A stretch of DNA of 64,000 nt from positions 3,410,001-3,474,000 of the forward strand of contig NZ_CP034444.1 of assembly GCF_003952385.1 (NCBI RefSeq). Direction: 5' to 3'. This DNA is from Mesorhizobium sp. M1D.F.Ca.ET.043.01.1.1. GTDB lineage: Bacteria > Pseudomonadota > Alphaproteobacteria > Rhizobiales > Rhizobiaceae. Below, one piece after another: positions 34,982 to 43,715 of the stretch (positions are counted from its first letter, which is position 1; each line of letters starts with the position of its first letter). A program made the position numbers and the translations under genes. The notes below the pieces were generated by a model. The model ran no database searches and was not told where the DNA came from. It saw nothing but the letters and a program-made list of their open reading frames with translations.

Positions 34982-35506
34982 TCATGCGCGGGTCCGCCTC
35001 AGCCGGACATAGAGCGCGCCCGAACCGCCATGGTTGCGGGCAGCATGGTCGTGGCTGGAGACCAGGTGCCGGAAAGCCGGCGTCGACAGCCAGTGCGGCA
35101 CCGAGCGCCGCAGGATCCCGTCGCCGCCGGAGGATGAGCCCTTGCCGGTGATGACCAGCACATAGCGGATGCCGCCGGCATGCGCGCGATGCAGGAAGGT
35201 TAGCAGCAGCGAATAGGCCTCGTCCTGCGTCATGCCATGCAGGTCGACGCGGCCCTCGATCGGCAGCCGGCCTTTTTTCAGCTTCTCGTGCGTCTGGTCG
35301 TCGAGCGCATGCGAGACAGGGTGCGGCTTTGGCTTCGCGGCTGTGGCCGCAACACCGTTGACCGGCGCGGGCATAGGTGCCGGCTTCGGCTCGATAATTT
35401 CGGGAATCTCGACCGCGGCCTTGCCTTTCAGCGGCCGCGTCGTCTTCGCCACCAGATTCCAGAGGATGCGGTCGTCCTCGCTGAGCGTGTCGTCGCGGCG
35501 GGTCAC
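34982..35506 (-). CDS. Smr (small MutS-related) domain protein
   Basis: The 174-residue product has a Pro/Ala-rich linker (about 38-65) followed by a C-terminal Smr domain: RVDLHGMTQDEAYSLLLTFL, VLVITGKGSSSGGDGILRRSVPHWL and GGSGALYVRLRR. Smr domains nick DNA or RNA; the DLHG and GKG motifs needed are present. Its start overlaps the mltA stop by 4 bases. Confidence 0.92.
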   Translation of the reverse strand: MTRRDDTLSEDDRILWNLVAKTTRPLKGKAAVEIPEIIEPKPAPMPAPVNGVAATAAKPKPHPVSHALDDQTHEKLKKGRLPIEGRVDLHGMTQDEAYSLLLTFLHRAHAGGIRYVLVITGKGSSSGGDGILRRSVPHWLSTPAFRHLVSSHDHAARNHGGSGALYVRLRRTRA

Positions 35507-36606
35507 GCGCCCCTCCTCTCGACCAGCCCGCGCGGGACAAGCGCATAGAAATCGGCGGCGTTGCGCACCACACCGGCGATCTCGCCGGCGGCGTCGCCGG
35601 AGCCGGCGAAGAGGTCGCCGCGCGCCGGACCGGTGATGGCCGAGCCGGTGTCCTGCGCGATCATCAGCCGCCGGAACGGATTTCCATCAAAAGCCGTGAG
35701 CGTCGGCGCGTCGATGTAGAACGGCGTGCCGAATGTGTGCAGCAGCCGGTCGACGGCGACGGAGCGGCCGGGCGTCAGCGGCACCTTGGCGGCGGCGATC
35801 GGGCCGAGCGCCGGATCGTCGACCGGCGCCTCGCGGAAGAAGATAAAGGAGCGGTTCTGCCAGAGGATCTCGTCGACACGGTCGGGATGCGCCTTGAACC
35901 AGGCGCGGATCGACTGCATCGTCACCTTTTCCAGCGGGATTTCGCCGAGCTCGCTCAAGATCTTGCCCGGGCCGGTGAAGCGCTGGCCGGATTTCGCGGC
36001 ATAGGTGACGCGGCAGAGCCTGCCGTCGGTCATCCTCAGCCGCGCCGCGCCCTGCACATGGATGAAGAATGCGTCGACCTTGTCGGCCAGCCAGGCGATC
36101 TCGAGATTCCGGCCGGCGAGCGCGCCGCGCTCGATCTCGCCGCGGTCGAAATATTCGACGGGGTCTGCCGCCGTGTCGCGCGCGAAGGCGAGATAGGGGT
36201 CCATGCCGGCAGGGCGGTTGTTATCGTCGATGTCGATCAGGTCGGCGGGGCGGGAAAGCAACGGCACGGTGAACCGCGCCGTCCCGGCCGGCGAAGCCTC
36301 AACTTCCGGCTCGTAGAAGCCGGTGACGAGCCCGGCGCCGTTCTCCGCCGCCACCGAAGCGGGAACGAAATGGCGCTCGAAGAAGGACCGCGCCTCGGAC
36401 CGATTCGCCGGCGAAACGCTGCGCGCCTCGGCATAGGCCGCGGCGAAAGCGTCGAACGCGACGCCGAGCGAACCGGTGCGATAAGGCTTGGTCGGCACGT
36501 AGAGAGCGCAGCGTTTGAACGCGGCGAAAGCGTCGAGGTGGTCGTCCTCGCCCCAGCCGGGCAGGTCGGTGAAGGATTTTCCGTTGAATGTAGGAGAGAG
36601 CGGCAT
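35503..36606 (-). CDS. mltA: Membrane-bound lytic murein transglycosylase A
   Basis: MltA cleaves glycan strands to 1,6-anhydroMurNAc. The 367-residue product has GLVTGFYEPEVEAS, FFIHVQGAARLRM, LTPGRSVAVDR and the C-terminal 3D-domain segment IAQDTGSAITGPARGDLFAG holding the catalytic Asp. No obvious lipobox signal is present at the N-terminus, a common feature of rhizobial annotations. It is followed by the overlapping Smr gene. Confidence 0.93.
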   Translation of the reverse strand: MPLSPTFNGKSFTDLPGWGEDDHLDAFAAFKRCALYVPTKPYRTGSLGVAFDAFAAAYAEARSVSPANRSEARSFFERHFVPASVAAENGAGLVTGFYEPEVEASPAGTARFTVPLLSRPADLIDIDDNNRPAGMDPYLAFARDTAADPVEYFDRGEIERGALAGRNLEIAWLADKVDAFFIHVQGAARLRMTDGRLCRVTYAAKSGQRFTGPGKILSELGEIPLEKVTMQSIRAWFKAHPDRVDEILWQNRSFIFFREAPVDDPALGPIAAAKVPLTPGRSVAVDRLLHTFGTPFYIDAPTLTAFDGNPFRRLMIAQDTGSAITGPARGDLFAGSGDAAGEIAGVVRNAADFYALVPRGLVERRGA

Positions 36607-36627
36607 GACTGGCCCCGCCGCTTTATC

Positions 36628-37347
36628 TCAGTCTTCTTCTTCCGTTGCGACCAGCTTCCAGTTCGGATCCCGCGAGCGGGTATCGCGGAAGAAAGTCCAG
36701 ACGTCCTTGACCTCGGCAACCTTCTCGGGATCGCCGTCGATGACGGCGCCGACCTTGTCCCGGGTCGCCGAGATCAGCTCGCTGACGATGCGCAGCGTGA
36801 TATGCGCCTCGGTGCCCTTCATCTCGGCGGCGACGGCGTCGACCTTGTCGATGCCAACGAAGGAAGACTGGATCTTTTCCGCTTTCGCCTCGCGCTCGCC
36901 GATCGCGGCGGCGAAGCTGTCGTAGACCTCACGCGACAACAGGTTCTTCAGCGTCTTGCGGTCGCCGTCGGCAAAGGCCATGACGATCATCTCGTAGGCC
37001 ATCTTGGCGCCGTCGATGAAGGTTTTTGGGTCGAAGGACGGATCGTTGTCCTTGATCGCGCGCAGACCCTTGTTGAGGTCGGTCTCGGGCTTGGCGAAGG
37101 CGTCGATGGCGGCATAGGTTTCGGCCGCCGTTTCGCCCGGCATGCGCTTGCGCGGCAGCGACACCACATTCTCGGACTTCTGCGCCGCGTCCTGCTCGCG
37201 CGTGCGGTTTGCCGAATAGGGATCGAAGGGCGGGCGTTCGTTTCCGGTGCGACGTCCCAGCACGTTGCGCAGCTGGAAGAAGATCACAACCGCCGCAATC
37301 AAGAAGAAAATCGTGCCGAAGTCGAAGAAACCCATATCTTCCGCCAA
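36628..37347 (-). CDS. Tim44/TimA family protein
   Basis: The product has an N-terminal TM segment (FGTIFFLIAAVVIFFQLRNVLG) then a Tim44-like domain (AYEMIVMAFADGDRKTLKNLLSREVYDSFAAAI) of about 239 residues. Tim44-like alphaproteobacterial proteins may link to inner-membrane protein handling; the neighbouring secB and fxsA are the usual Rhizobiales context. ATG 37335 is an alternative start. Confidence 0.92.
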   Translation of the reverse strand: MAEDMGFFDFGTIFFLIAAVVIFFQLRNVLGRRTGNERPPFDPYSANRTREQDAAQKSENVVSLPRKRMPGETAAETYAAIDAFAKPETDLNKGLRAIKDNDPSFDPKTFIDGAKMAYEMIVMAFADGDRKTLKNLLSREVYDSFAAAIGEREAKAEKIQSSFVGIDKVDAVAAEMKGTEAHITLRIVSELISATRDKVGAVIDGDPEKVAEVKDVWTFFRDTRSRDPNWKLVATEEED

Positions 37348-37538
37348 TTCGATCCCTGTCCTGGCCGGACCACCAGAGCCCCTAGGATGGCGGCGGTCGC
37401 ATAGCGTTCATTACCCAAAGCATATAGAACGGCGGGCGCAATCATTCAAATCAAAGCCAGCCATACCTATCTAAAGACCCCAGTGCCAGCGGCGATTGCC
37501 CGCGGGGCCTCCAAAAGAAGAAAGCGATCGGTCGAGAC

Positions 37539-38033
37539 TTGCGACTTTCACTCTTCCCGCTGTTCCTGCTCCTGCTGCCGCTGCTGGAGATCGCCGGCTT
37601 CGTCATCGTCGGCCGCGAGGTGGGCGCCTTGGCGACGGTCGGGCTGGTTCTCCTGTCCACCATGGCCGGCAGCCTGCTGCTTCGGCATCAGGGTTTCGGG
37701 GTGATGGCACGGGTGCGGACGGAAATGGATGCCGGGCGCGATCCCAGCCGCCAGCTCGCGCATGGCGCGATGATCGTGCTGGCGGCGATCCTGCTCATCA
37801 TTCCAGGCTTCATCACCGACATCATCGCCATCCTGCTGCTTTTGCCGCCGGTGCGCGATCTCGCCTGGCGCCTGCTCAAGAACCGGATCGTGCTGGCGAC
37901 GAGCTTCAGCAGCGGCTTTCGCGCCCGCCGCGACAAGGTCATCGATCTCGACGACAGCGACTATTCGCGCGAGGACGATTTCAAGCGCGGGCCGGACCAC
38001 AATTCGCCCTGGCGACGGCTCAAGGACGACTAG
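37539..38033 (+). CDS. fxsA: FxsA family membrane protein
   Basis: The 164-residue product starts at TTG 37539 (MRLSLFPLFLLLLPLLEIAG) and has about three to four TM helices with the FxsA pattern VGREVGALATVGLVLLSTMAGSLLLRHQG and a polar C-terminal tail. It is divergent from the Tim44-like gene. In many Rhizobiales fxsA is followed directly by secB; here a RidA gene intervenes. Confidence 0.88.
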   Translation: MRLSLFPLFLLLLPLLEIAGFVIVGREVGALATVGLVLLSTMAGSLLLRHQGFGVMARVRTEMDAGRDPSRQLAHGAMIVLAAILLIIPGFITDIIAILLLLPPVRDLAWRLLKNRIVLATSFSSGFRARRDKVIDLDDSDYSREDDFKRGPDHNSPWRRLKDD

Positions 38034-38163
38034 CCCCGTTTCACAGGCGATTGCGGCTCTTTGAGCGTTTGCGGATCCGGCGCGGCCCGTCTTGCCATCG
38101 TCCTGTGCCAGCGACGCGATGATCGCCAATATCGATTTCAATCGACCGAAGCAGGAGGTTTCA

Positions 38164-38556
38164 ATGTCGCTCGAGCTCATCAACCCAAATGATCTGCCGG
38201 TTCCGGAGATGTACACGCAGGTTGTCGTCGCGACGGGATCCAGGATGGTGTTCGTCTCGGGCCAGCAGCCAGAAGACATGGACGGCAAGCTCGTCGGGCA
38301 TGGTGATTTTGCCGCGCAGGCGCGCCTGGCATTCGGCAATCTCGGCCGGGCGCTCAGCGCGGCAGGGGCACGGCCCGAGCAGGTTTGCAAGATCACGATC
38401 TACATTGTCGACTATAAGCGCGATGACCACCTTCCGATCCTCGAAGAAGCCCAGATTTCGCTGTTTGGAGATCACAAACCGGCGAATGTGATCGTCGGGG
38501 TCGCGATAATGTCCCCAGGCTACCTCATCGAGGTCGACGCGATGGCGGTCATCTGA
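38164..38556 (+). CDS. RidA family protein
   Basis: The 130-residue product has the RidA/YjgF fold signature (VFVSGQQPEDMDGKLV, FGNLGRALSAAGARPEQVCKITIYIVD). The catalytic Arg region usually read as RxxxxV is replaced near the C-terminus by NVIVGVAIM, so imine-deaminase activity is uncertain. AGGAGG lies 6 bases before ATG. It sits between fxsA and secB. Confidence 0.87.
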   Translation: MSLELINPNDLPVPEMYTQVVVATGSRMVFVSGQQPEDMDGKLVGHGDFAAQARLAFGNLGRALSAAGARPEQVCKITIYIVDYKRDDHLPILEEAQISLFGDHKPANVIVGVAIMSPGYLIEVDAMAVI

Positions 38557-38703
38557 CGAGGCCGTCCGAAGCTGGCGTCGCCCGGGTCGTCGCCCGTTCC
38601 TGCGCGGCGGGCCGCAAAACTTGTCTTGTCCTGCCGAGCATGGTAGCGAACCCCCGATTTCAATCCGGTCAGCAATGCTGCCCCGGCAAAAGGACTAAGG
38701 CTC

Positions 38704-39204
38704 ATGGCCAGCAATGATGATGCCGCGGCGGGCGCCGCCAACGGCAACGGCAACCAGGCACAGCCCTCGCTCAACGTGCTCGCCCAATATGTGAAGGACC
38801 TGTCCTTCGAAAGCCCCGGCGCGCCGAACTCGCTGCGCGGCCGCGACAAGGCTCCAGGCATCGCCATCAACGTCAACGTCAACGCCAACCCGCTCTCGGA
38901 CAAGCAGTTCGACGTCAACCTGACCTTGAACGCCAAGGCTTCCTTCGACCAGGAAGTGCTGTTCAACGTCGAATTGGTCTATGGCGGCGTCTTCGCCATC
39001 AGCGGCTTCCCGCAGGAGCACATGCTGCCGATCCTGTTCATCGAATGCCCGCGGCTGCTGTTCCCGTTCGCCCGCCAGATCATCGCCGACGCGACCCGCA
39101 ATGGCGGCTTCCCGCCGCTGATGCTCGACCCGATCGATTTCGCGCAGATGTTCCAGCAGCGCATCGCCGAGGACCAGGCGGCGGCCAAGGTCCAGGTGAG
39201 CTGA
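38704..39204 (+). CDS. secB: Protein-export chaperone SecB
   Basis: SecB is a cytosolic tetrameric chaperone that delivers preproteins to SecA. The 166-residue product has [14 protein letters not shown], the acidic-Asn-rich beta core and [40 protein letters not shown] split over the two conserved C-terminal motifs. A strong terminator follows. Confidence 0.96.
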   Translation: MASNDDAAAGAANGNGNQAQPSLNVLAQYVKDLSFESPGAPNSLRGRDKAPGIAINVNVNANPLSDKQFDVNLTLNAKASFDQEVLFNVELVYGGVFAISGFPQEHMLPILFIECPRLLFPFARQIIADATRNGGFPPLMLDPIDFAQMFQQRIAEDQAAAKVQVS

Positions 39205-39228
39205 GGCGGTTCAGTCTCTGTAAGGTTT

Positions 39229-39258
39229 GAAAGCCCGGCCTCGCGCCGGGCTTTTTGC
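39229..39258 (+). terminator. Intrinsic terminator after secB
   Basis: AAAGCCCGGC, TCGC-type loop, GCCGGGCTTTTT, about 25 bases after the secB stop. Confidence 0.88.
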
Positions 39259-39316
39259 TAGTCAGCCCTGCGAGCAGTCGCCAAACCCTCGCGATTGGCC
39301 GTGCCCGTCTTGCCGG

Positions 39317-39474
39317 TCGTCATTCTAGGGCGGAGCAAGGAGCGGAGCGACGCGCGCAGACCCTAGAATCCATGCCGTTACGCTAAGGCGTTGCGGCGGT
39401 TACGGAATTCCGCACCGTTGCGCTCTGCGGCGGAGGTCACGGCATGGATACTCGGGTCAAGCCCGAGTATGACG
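39317..39474. repeat. Short palindromic element 5 of the GIY-YIG-linked family
   Basis: The left unit has the long hairpin (TTCTAGGG...CCCTAGAA) and CCATGCCGTTAC. The right unit has GTCACGGCATGG and the short hairpin ACTCGGGTCAAGCCCGAGT. The spacer contains CGCACCGTTGCGCTC...GGCGGAGGTCACGG, matching element 4 and the right flank of the intact GIY-YIG gene. No gene is inside. Confidence 0.82.
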
Positions 39475-39524
39475 ACGTCATGGAGGTTTCGGCTAATCTC
39501 TGACGCGGGCGCTACCAGCGCCAC

Positions 39525-40232
39525 TCAACCCGCCGCCGCCACCTTCAGCCACAGCGCCTTTTCGCCGAGCGTGCCGACCAGACCGGCATGCGCCGCCCGA
39601 TCCGCCTCGGTGAGCCGCGGTGGCAGGGCGATCGGCCTTGCGCCGATCGAAATGTCGATGTCGGCCACCTCGCCGTTGCCGTTCATATGCACGGCCACGC
39701 TCTCGAGCACCAGCGCCGCCTGCTTGCCGCCGATGAGCTCGATATAGACCTCGGCCAGCAATTCGGAGTCGAGCAGCGCGCCGTGCTTGGTGCGGCGGGT
39801 GTTGTCGATGCCGTAGCGCCGGCAGAGCGCGTCCAGCGAATTCGGCCCCATCGGATGCTTGCGGCGCGCCAGCGCCAGCGTGTCGACGATGCGGCCGGGA
39901 TCGATGGCCGGATGGTCGAGCCGGCTGAATTCGAGGTTGAGGAAGCCAATATCGAAAGTGGCGTTGTGGGCGATCAGCTTGGCGCCGTCGGTGAAGGCCA
40001 GCCACTCCTCGACGACTTCGGCGAAGGTCGGCTTGCCGGCCAGGTCGGCGGCGCTGATGCCGTGCACGGCCTGCGCCTCGATGTGAATCGCCCGGCCTTG
40101 CGGATTGATGAATCTGTGGAAGGTGCGGCCGGTCGGGAAGCGGTTGACCAGCTCGACGCCGCCGAGCTCGATGATGCGGTCGTCGCGCAAATCGAGGCCG
40201 GTGGTTTCCGTATCGAAGATGATCTCACGCAT
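39525..40232 (-). CDS. dnaQ: DNA polymerase III epsilon subunit (proofreading exonuclease)
   Basis: The 235-residue product has the DEDDh exonuclease motifs FDTETTGLD (Exo I), HNATFDIGFLN (Exo II) and KHGALLDSELLA (Exo III). The start MREIIFDTETTG at 40232 is family-typical; a longer frame to 40382 runs into the coaE gene's other strand. It is the last gene of the ppsR-maf-aroE-coaE-dnaQ block. Confidence 0.95.
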   Translation of the reverse strand: MREIIFDTETTGLDLRDDRIIELGGVELVNRFPTGRTFHRFINPQGRAIHIEAQAVHGISAADLAGKPTFAEVVEEWLAFTDGAKLIAHNATFDIGFLNLEFSRLDHPAIDPGRIVDTLALARRKHPMGPNSLDALCRRYGIDNTRRTKHGALLDSELLAEVYIELIGGKQAALVLESVAVHMNGNGEVADIDISIGARPIALPPRLTEADRAAHAGLVGTLGEKALWLKVAAAG

Positions 40233-40308
40233 TCGAATCAGTTCGCTCCAAGCGAGCAGAATCATACACCAGAACAAAATGGCAATGGGGACTGCTGACG
40301 GCCTGCCT

Positions 40309-40929
40309 TCAGGATTGGGCTTTGCCGGACTTTTCCCCCGAGAGTTCGGCGATGATCGCCTTGACCGCCGCACGCGCGACATCGAAGCCCTGGCCGGTGT
40401 CGACGATGAAATCGGCCTGGCGACGCTTTTCGGCGTCCGGCACCTGCTTGGCCAGGATCGCGGCGAATTTTTCTTCGCTCATGCCCGGCCGCTCCAGCAC
40501 ACGGGCGCGTTGGACCTCCGCCGGCGCGGTGACCACCACGACCTTGTCGACGCGCCCGCGGCCGCCGGTCTCGAACAGCAGCGGGATATCGAGCACGGCG
40601 ATCGGCGCGCCGGCGGCACGGTGGAGGCCGAGAAACGCATCGGCGTCGGCGCGCACCAGCGGATGGATGATCGCCTCCAGCGTCTTCAGCGCGGCGGGAT
40701 CGCCCAGCGCTTTCTCGGCCAGCCTGGCGCGATCGACCACGCCCGCTTTCGTGGTGCCGGGAAAGGCCGCCTCGACCAGAGGCGCCGCCTTGCCGGCATA
40801 GAGGCGATGCACTGTCTCGTCGGAATCATGCACCGGCACGCCGGCGTCGGTGAACATCTTCGCGGTCGTCGACTTGCCCATGCCGATCGATCCGGTGAGG
40901 CCGAGCACGATCATGTCCCTGCCAGTCAT
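40309..40929 (-). CDS. coaE: Dephospho-CoA kinase
   Basis: CoaE makes the final phosphorylation in CoA synthesis. The 206-residue product has the P-loop [12 protein letters not shown] (about 10-21), the [11 protein letters not shown] segment and the lid region [12 protein letters not shown] 40929 begins one base after the aroE stop; MIVLG at 40914 is an alternative. Confidence 0.95.
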   Translation of the reverse strand: MTGRDMIVLGLTGSIGMGKSTTAKMFTDAGVPVHDSDETVHRLYAGKAAPLVEAAFPGTTKAGVVDRARLAEKALGDPAALKTLEAIIHPLVRADADAFLGLHRAAGAPIAVLDIPLLFETGGRGRVDKVVVVTAPAEVQRARVLERPGMSEEKFAAILAKQVPDAEKRRQADFIVDTGQGFDVARAAVKAIIAELSGEKSGKAQS

Positions 40930-40930
40930 C

Positions 40931-41764
40931 TCAATGCGCTTCGATGTCGGCGACGATCATGCGCCGCAATTCCGGCGTCACCTCCGGCCGCCTGCCGAAC
41001 CAACGCTCGAAGCCGGGCACCGCCTGGTGCAGCAACATGCCCAGCCCGTCGACCGTCTTCAGGCCACGCGTCCTGGCGGCCGCGAGCAGCGGCGTTTCCA
41101 GCGGCACATAGACGATATCGGTGACAATGGCATGGCCGGGCAGGCCCGCCGGATCGGCGGCGAGGCTGTCGTTGCCATGCATCCCGAGCGCCGTGGTGTT
41201 GATGAGCAGGCCGGCGTCGGCAAGCAGTTTGCCGACCGCGTTGGCGCCGTGCGCCGAGACGCCCGCGCCAAAGTGGCGGCCGAGTTCCTCGGCCCTCGCA
41301 AGCGTGCGGTTGACGATGCGGATGTCCTTGATGCCGCGCTCCTTCAGCGCATGGATGACGGCGCGGGAAGCGCCGCCCGCGCCCAGCACCACCGCCGGGC
41401 CGTTTTCCGCCCAATCCGGCGCATGGTCGTCGAGGTTGGCGGCAAAGCCGTAGCCGTCCGTATTGCCGCCCCAGAGAACGCCGTCCTCGAGCCACAGCGT
41501 GTTGACGGCGCCGATCTCATCGGCGGCATAGTCGCGGCGGGCCACTGCGGCGAAAGCGGCTTCCTTGTGCGGAATGGTGACATTGCCGCCGCGAAAGCCG
41601 TTGTCGCCAAGCGATGTCAGGAAGGCGGCGAAATCCTGCGGCCTGACGTCGATCGCTTCATAGCTGCCGTCGATGCCGTATTTCGCCAGCCAGTGGCCAT
41701 GGATCTTCGGCGAGCGCGAATGCGCGATGGGGTGGCCGGTGACGAAGGCCTTCTTCTCAGCCAT
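40931..41764 (-). CDS. aroE: Shikimate dehydrogenase
   Basis: The 277-residue product has HSRSPKIH for shikimate binding, catalytic Lys67 in NVTIPHKE, the Asp in NTDGYG and the NADP motif [11 protein letters not shown]. It converts 3-dehydroshikimate to shikimate. It overlaps maf by 8 bases. Confidence 0.96.
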   Translation of the reverse strand: MAEKKAFVTGHPIAHSRSPKIHGHWLAKYGIDGSYEAIDVRPQDFAAFLTSLGDNGFRGGNVTIPHKEAAFAAVARRDYAADEIGAVNTLWLEDGVLWGGNTDGYGFAANLDDHAPDWAENGPAVVLGAGGASRAVIHALKERGIKDIRIVNRTLARAEELGRHFGAGVSAHGANAVGKLLADAGLLINTTALGMHGNDSLAADPAGLPGHAIVTDIVYVPLETPLLAAARTRGLKTVDGLGMLLHQAVPGFERWFGRRPEVTPELRRMIVADIEAH

Positions 41765-42356
41765 CGATCGCCCCCAGCGCGCGAAGCTCCGTCAGCAGGG
41801 CCAGCAGCGGCAGGCCGACGATGGTGAAATAGTCGCCCTCGATCTTCTCGAAGAGCTGGATGCCCTCGCCTTCGATCTGATAGGCGCCGACGCTTCCCAG
41901 CGCCTTGGCGCCGACCCGAGCCAGGTGCCGGCCGACGAAGGCGGGATCGAGCTTGCGCATGGTAAGGCTGGCGACGCCGACATGGCGCCACAGCACCTCG
42001 CCGTCGCGACAGAGCACCGCGGCGCTGTTCAGCTGATGGGTCTTGCCCGACAATGCCAGGAGATGGCGGCGGGCGCCTTCCATGTCGGCCGGCTTGTGGA
42101 ATATCTCGTCGCCCAGTGACAGCGTCTGGTCGCAGCCGAGCACCAGGGCGCCCGGCCGGCGTTCGCTGACCTCGGTCGCCTTGGCTTCGGCGAGGATCGA
42201 AGCGACGTCTTCGGGAGACACGCCGCTGTCTTTCAGCGGCGCCTCGAGCGCGCGCTCGTCGACATCGGCCGGGACCGCCTCGATGTCGAGCCCGGCATTG
42301 ATGAGCATCGTCTTGCGGAACGGGCTGCCCGAAGCGAGGATGATTTTCTCGGCCAT
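41757..42356 (-). CDS. Maf family nucleotide pyrophosphatase
   Basis: The 199-residue product has the Maf signature SGSPFRK near residue 9, VLGCDQTL and [12 protein letters not shown]. Maf proteins hydrolyse non-canonical or pyrimidine nucleoside triphosphates. Here GCDQTL matches the YceF-like branch. It lies 44 bases downstream of ppsR in the same block. Confidence 0.93.
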   Translation of the reverse strand: MAEKIILASGSPFRKTMLINAGLDIEAVPADVDERALEAPLKDSGVSPEDVASILAEAKATEVSERRPGALVLGCDQTLSLGDEIFHKPADMEGARRHLLALSGKTHQLNSAAVLCRDGEVLWRHVGVASLTMRKLDPAFVGRHLARVGAKALGSVGAYQIEGEGIQLFEKIEGDYFTIVGLPLLALLTELRALGAIDG

Positions 42357-42400
42357 GGTTTTTTCGCGCCCATCGCGTCCCGGTTTACCGGGGCAATGGG

Positions 42401-43222
42401 TTATCTGTTCTTGCCGCGCAGGGCAACGATCGCCGCCGCCGTTTCCTCGATCGAGCGCCGGCTGACGTCGATCATCGGCCAGCCATGCCTGGTGCAGAGC
42501 TGGCGGGCGTAGGCCAGCTCCTCGTTGATCGCGGCGCGGTCGATGTAATCGGTCGGCACATAGGCGCTGGTGTTGCCGAGGATGCGGTTTTGCCTGACGT
42601 GCGAGATGCGCTCGGCCGTGGCGACAAGGCCGACGATCAGCGGCGTCTTGGCGGCGATCAGGCTTTCCGGCAGCGGCACGCCGAGCACGATCGGGATGTT
42701 GGCGGTCTTGATGCCGCGGTTGGCGAGATAGATGCTGGTCGGGGTCTTCGACGTGCGCGAGATGCCGATGAGCACGATATCGGCATCGTCCATGTTGGTC
42801 GGCAGCTGGCCGTCGTCATGCTCCATGGTGAAATTCAGCGCGTCGATGCGGCGGAAATATTCGGCGTCGAGCACGTGCTGGGCGCCGACGCGGCGGCCGG
42901 CCGGCGTGCCGAGATAGGACTGGAAGACGGCAAGCACCGGTTCCAGCACCGAAACGCAAGGCAGGCCCATGGCGGCGCAGCGCTCGTCGATCGAGCGCGC
43001 CAGCTTCTGGTCGACCACCGTGTAGAGAATGATGCCCGGCTCCTCCTCGATATCCTCGAACACCTTGGCGACCTGCTTTTCGGTGCGGATCAGCGGATAG
43101 ATGTGCTCGATGGCGCGCGCATCCTTGTATTGGGCGGACGCCGCGCGGCCCGCCGCCAGCAATGTCTCGCCGGTGGCGTCGGAAATCAGATGCAGATGGA
43201 AGAAGCTCTGGGGTTTGTTCAC
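42401..43222 (-). CDS. Pyruvate, phosphate dikinase regulatory protein (DUF299)
   Basis: The 273-residue bifunctional kinase/phosphorylase has the P-loop [11 protein letters not shown] (Gly153-Ser163) and the ATSER-like [15 protein letters not shown] region. GTG 43222 gives the family start [15 protein letters not shown]; the frame upstream to 43318 reads into the oriC region. Its orthologue is the gene next to oriC in Caulobacter (RP001-like), a key context clue. Confidence 0.93.
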   Translation of the reverse strand: MNKPQSFFHLHLISDATGETLLAAGRAASAQYKDARAIEHIYPLIRTEKQVAKVFEDIEEEPGIILYTVVDQKLARSIDERCAAMGLPCVSVLEPVLAVFQSYLGTPAGRRVGAQHVLDAEYFRRIDALNFTMEHDDGQLPTNMDDADIVLIGISRTSKTPTSIYLANRGIKTANIPIVLGVPLPESLIAAKTPLIVGLVATAERISHVRQNRILGNTSAYVPTDYIDRAAINEELAYARQLCTRHGWPMIDVSRRSIEETAAAIVALRGKNR

Positions 43223-43715
43223 AGGGGATGGGTCCTGGCTGTGGGCAATTGTGGACAAGGCTGGACGGAGAAGCCCGGCCGTTCGGGGCGACTGTATCAG
43301 ATGACGGGTTGTCCACAATTCGCCCCGCTGTCGGCTCTATCGCGGCGCTGGGGACAAAACCGGGGATCAATTTTTCCAGAGCGGTTTCATCCACAGCCAG
43401 GAGTTCGATCGCGGGACGCCAAGCCGCTGACTCGAAAAGCGGAATCCGGTCCTTCCCCAGATCCCTCCAATTTGCGAACAGGACCGCGCGACAATATGCT
43501 AACTGGCCTTTTCGGGCGGCAGACGGGACAGGTCGCAACCACCACAACCAACAGACTCTTAGAATCAGAAGACTCTTTTAAAATAGATATTTGATTTAAG
43601 AGACCGCGCATGACTCCGAACCGGAGGTTCGGAATGGATCATGCGCTAGATGAAAGTGCTGCAGCGTCCTTTGCGCGTCTTAGGACGCGCGGCGCTGTAG
43701 GGAGGCGAGCGCTGG
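43223..43715. other. oriC: Probable chromosomal replication origin oriC
   Basis: This is the gap between the divergent DUF299 gene and hemE, the position of oriC in Caulobacter and in studied rhizobia. DnaA-box-like 9-mers (consensus TTATCCACA) occur at 43240-43248 (reverse TTGCCCACA), 43250-43258 (reverse TTGTCCACA), 43309-43317 (TTGTCCACA) and 43387-43395 (TCATCCACA). An AT-rich stretch at about 43556-43600 (CTTTTAAAATAGATATTTGA) is the likely unwinding element. A palindromic repeat (43607-43700) separates it from hemE. parS sites lie about 8 kb away. Confidence 0.83.
43607..43700. repeat. Palindromic repeat between oriC and hemE
   Basis: CCGAACCGGAGGTTCGG is a perfect stem, followed by GATCATGCGCTAGA and GCGTCCTTTGCGCGTCTTAGGACGC, a second stem. 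This composite is a common rhizobial intergenic repeat, related in its first part to 3111-3194. Confidence 0.75.

Noticed and set aside
43578..43599. CtrA-type TTAA-N7-TTAA box in oriC
   Set aside because: Two TTAA half-sites exist but are 14 bases apart rather than 7, so a CtrA site is not supported.
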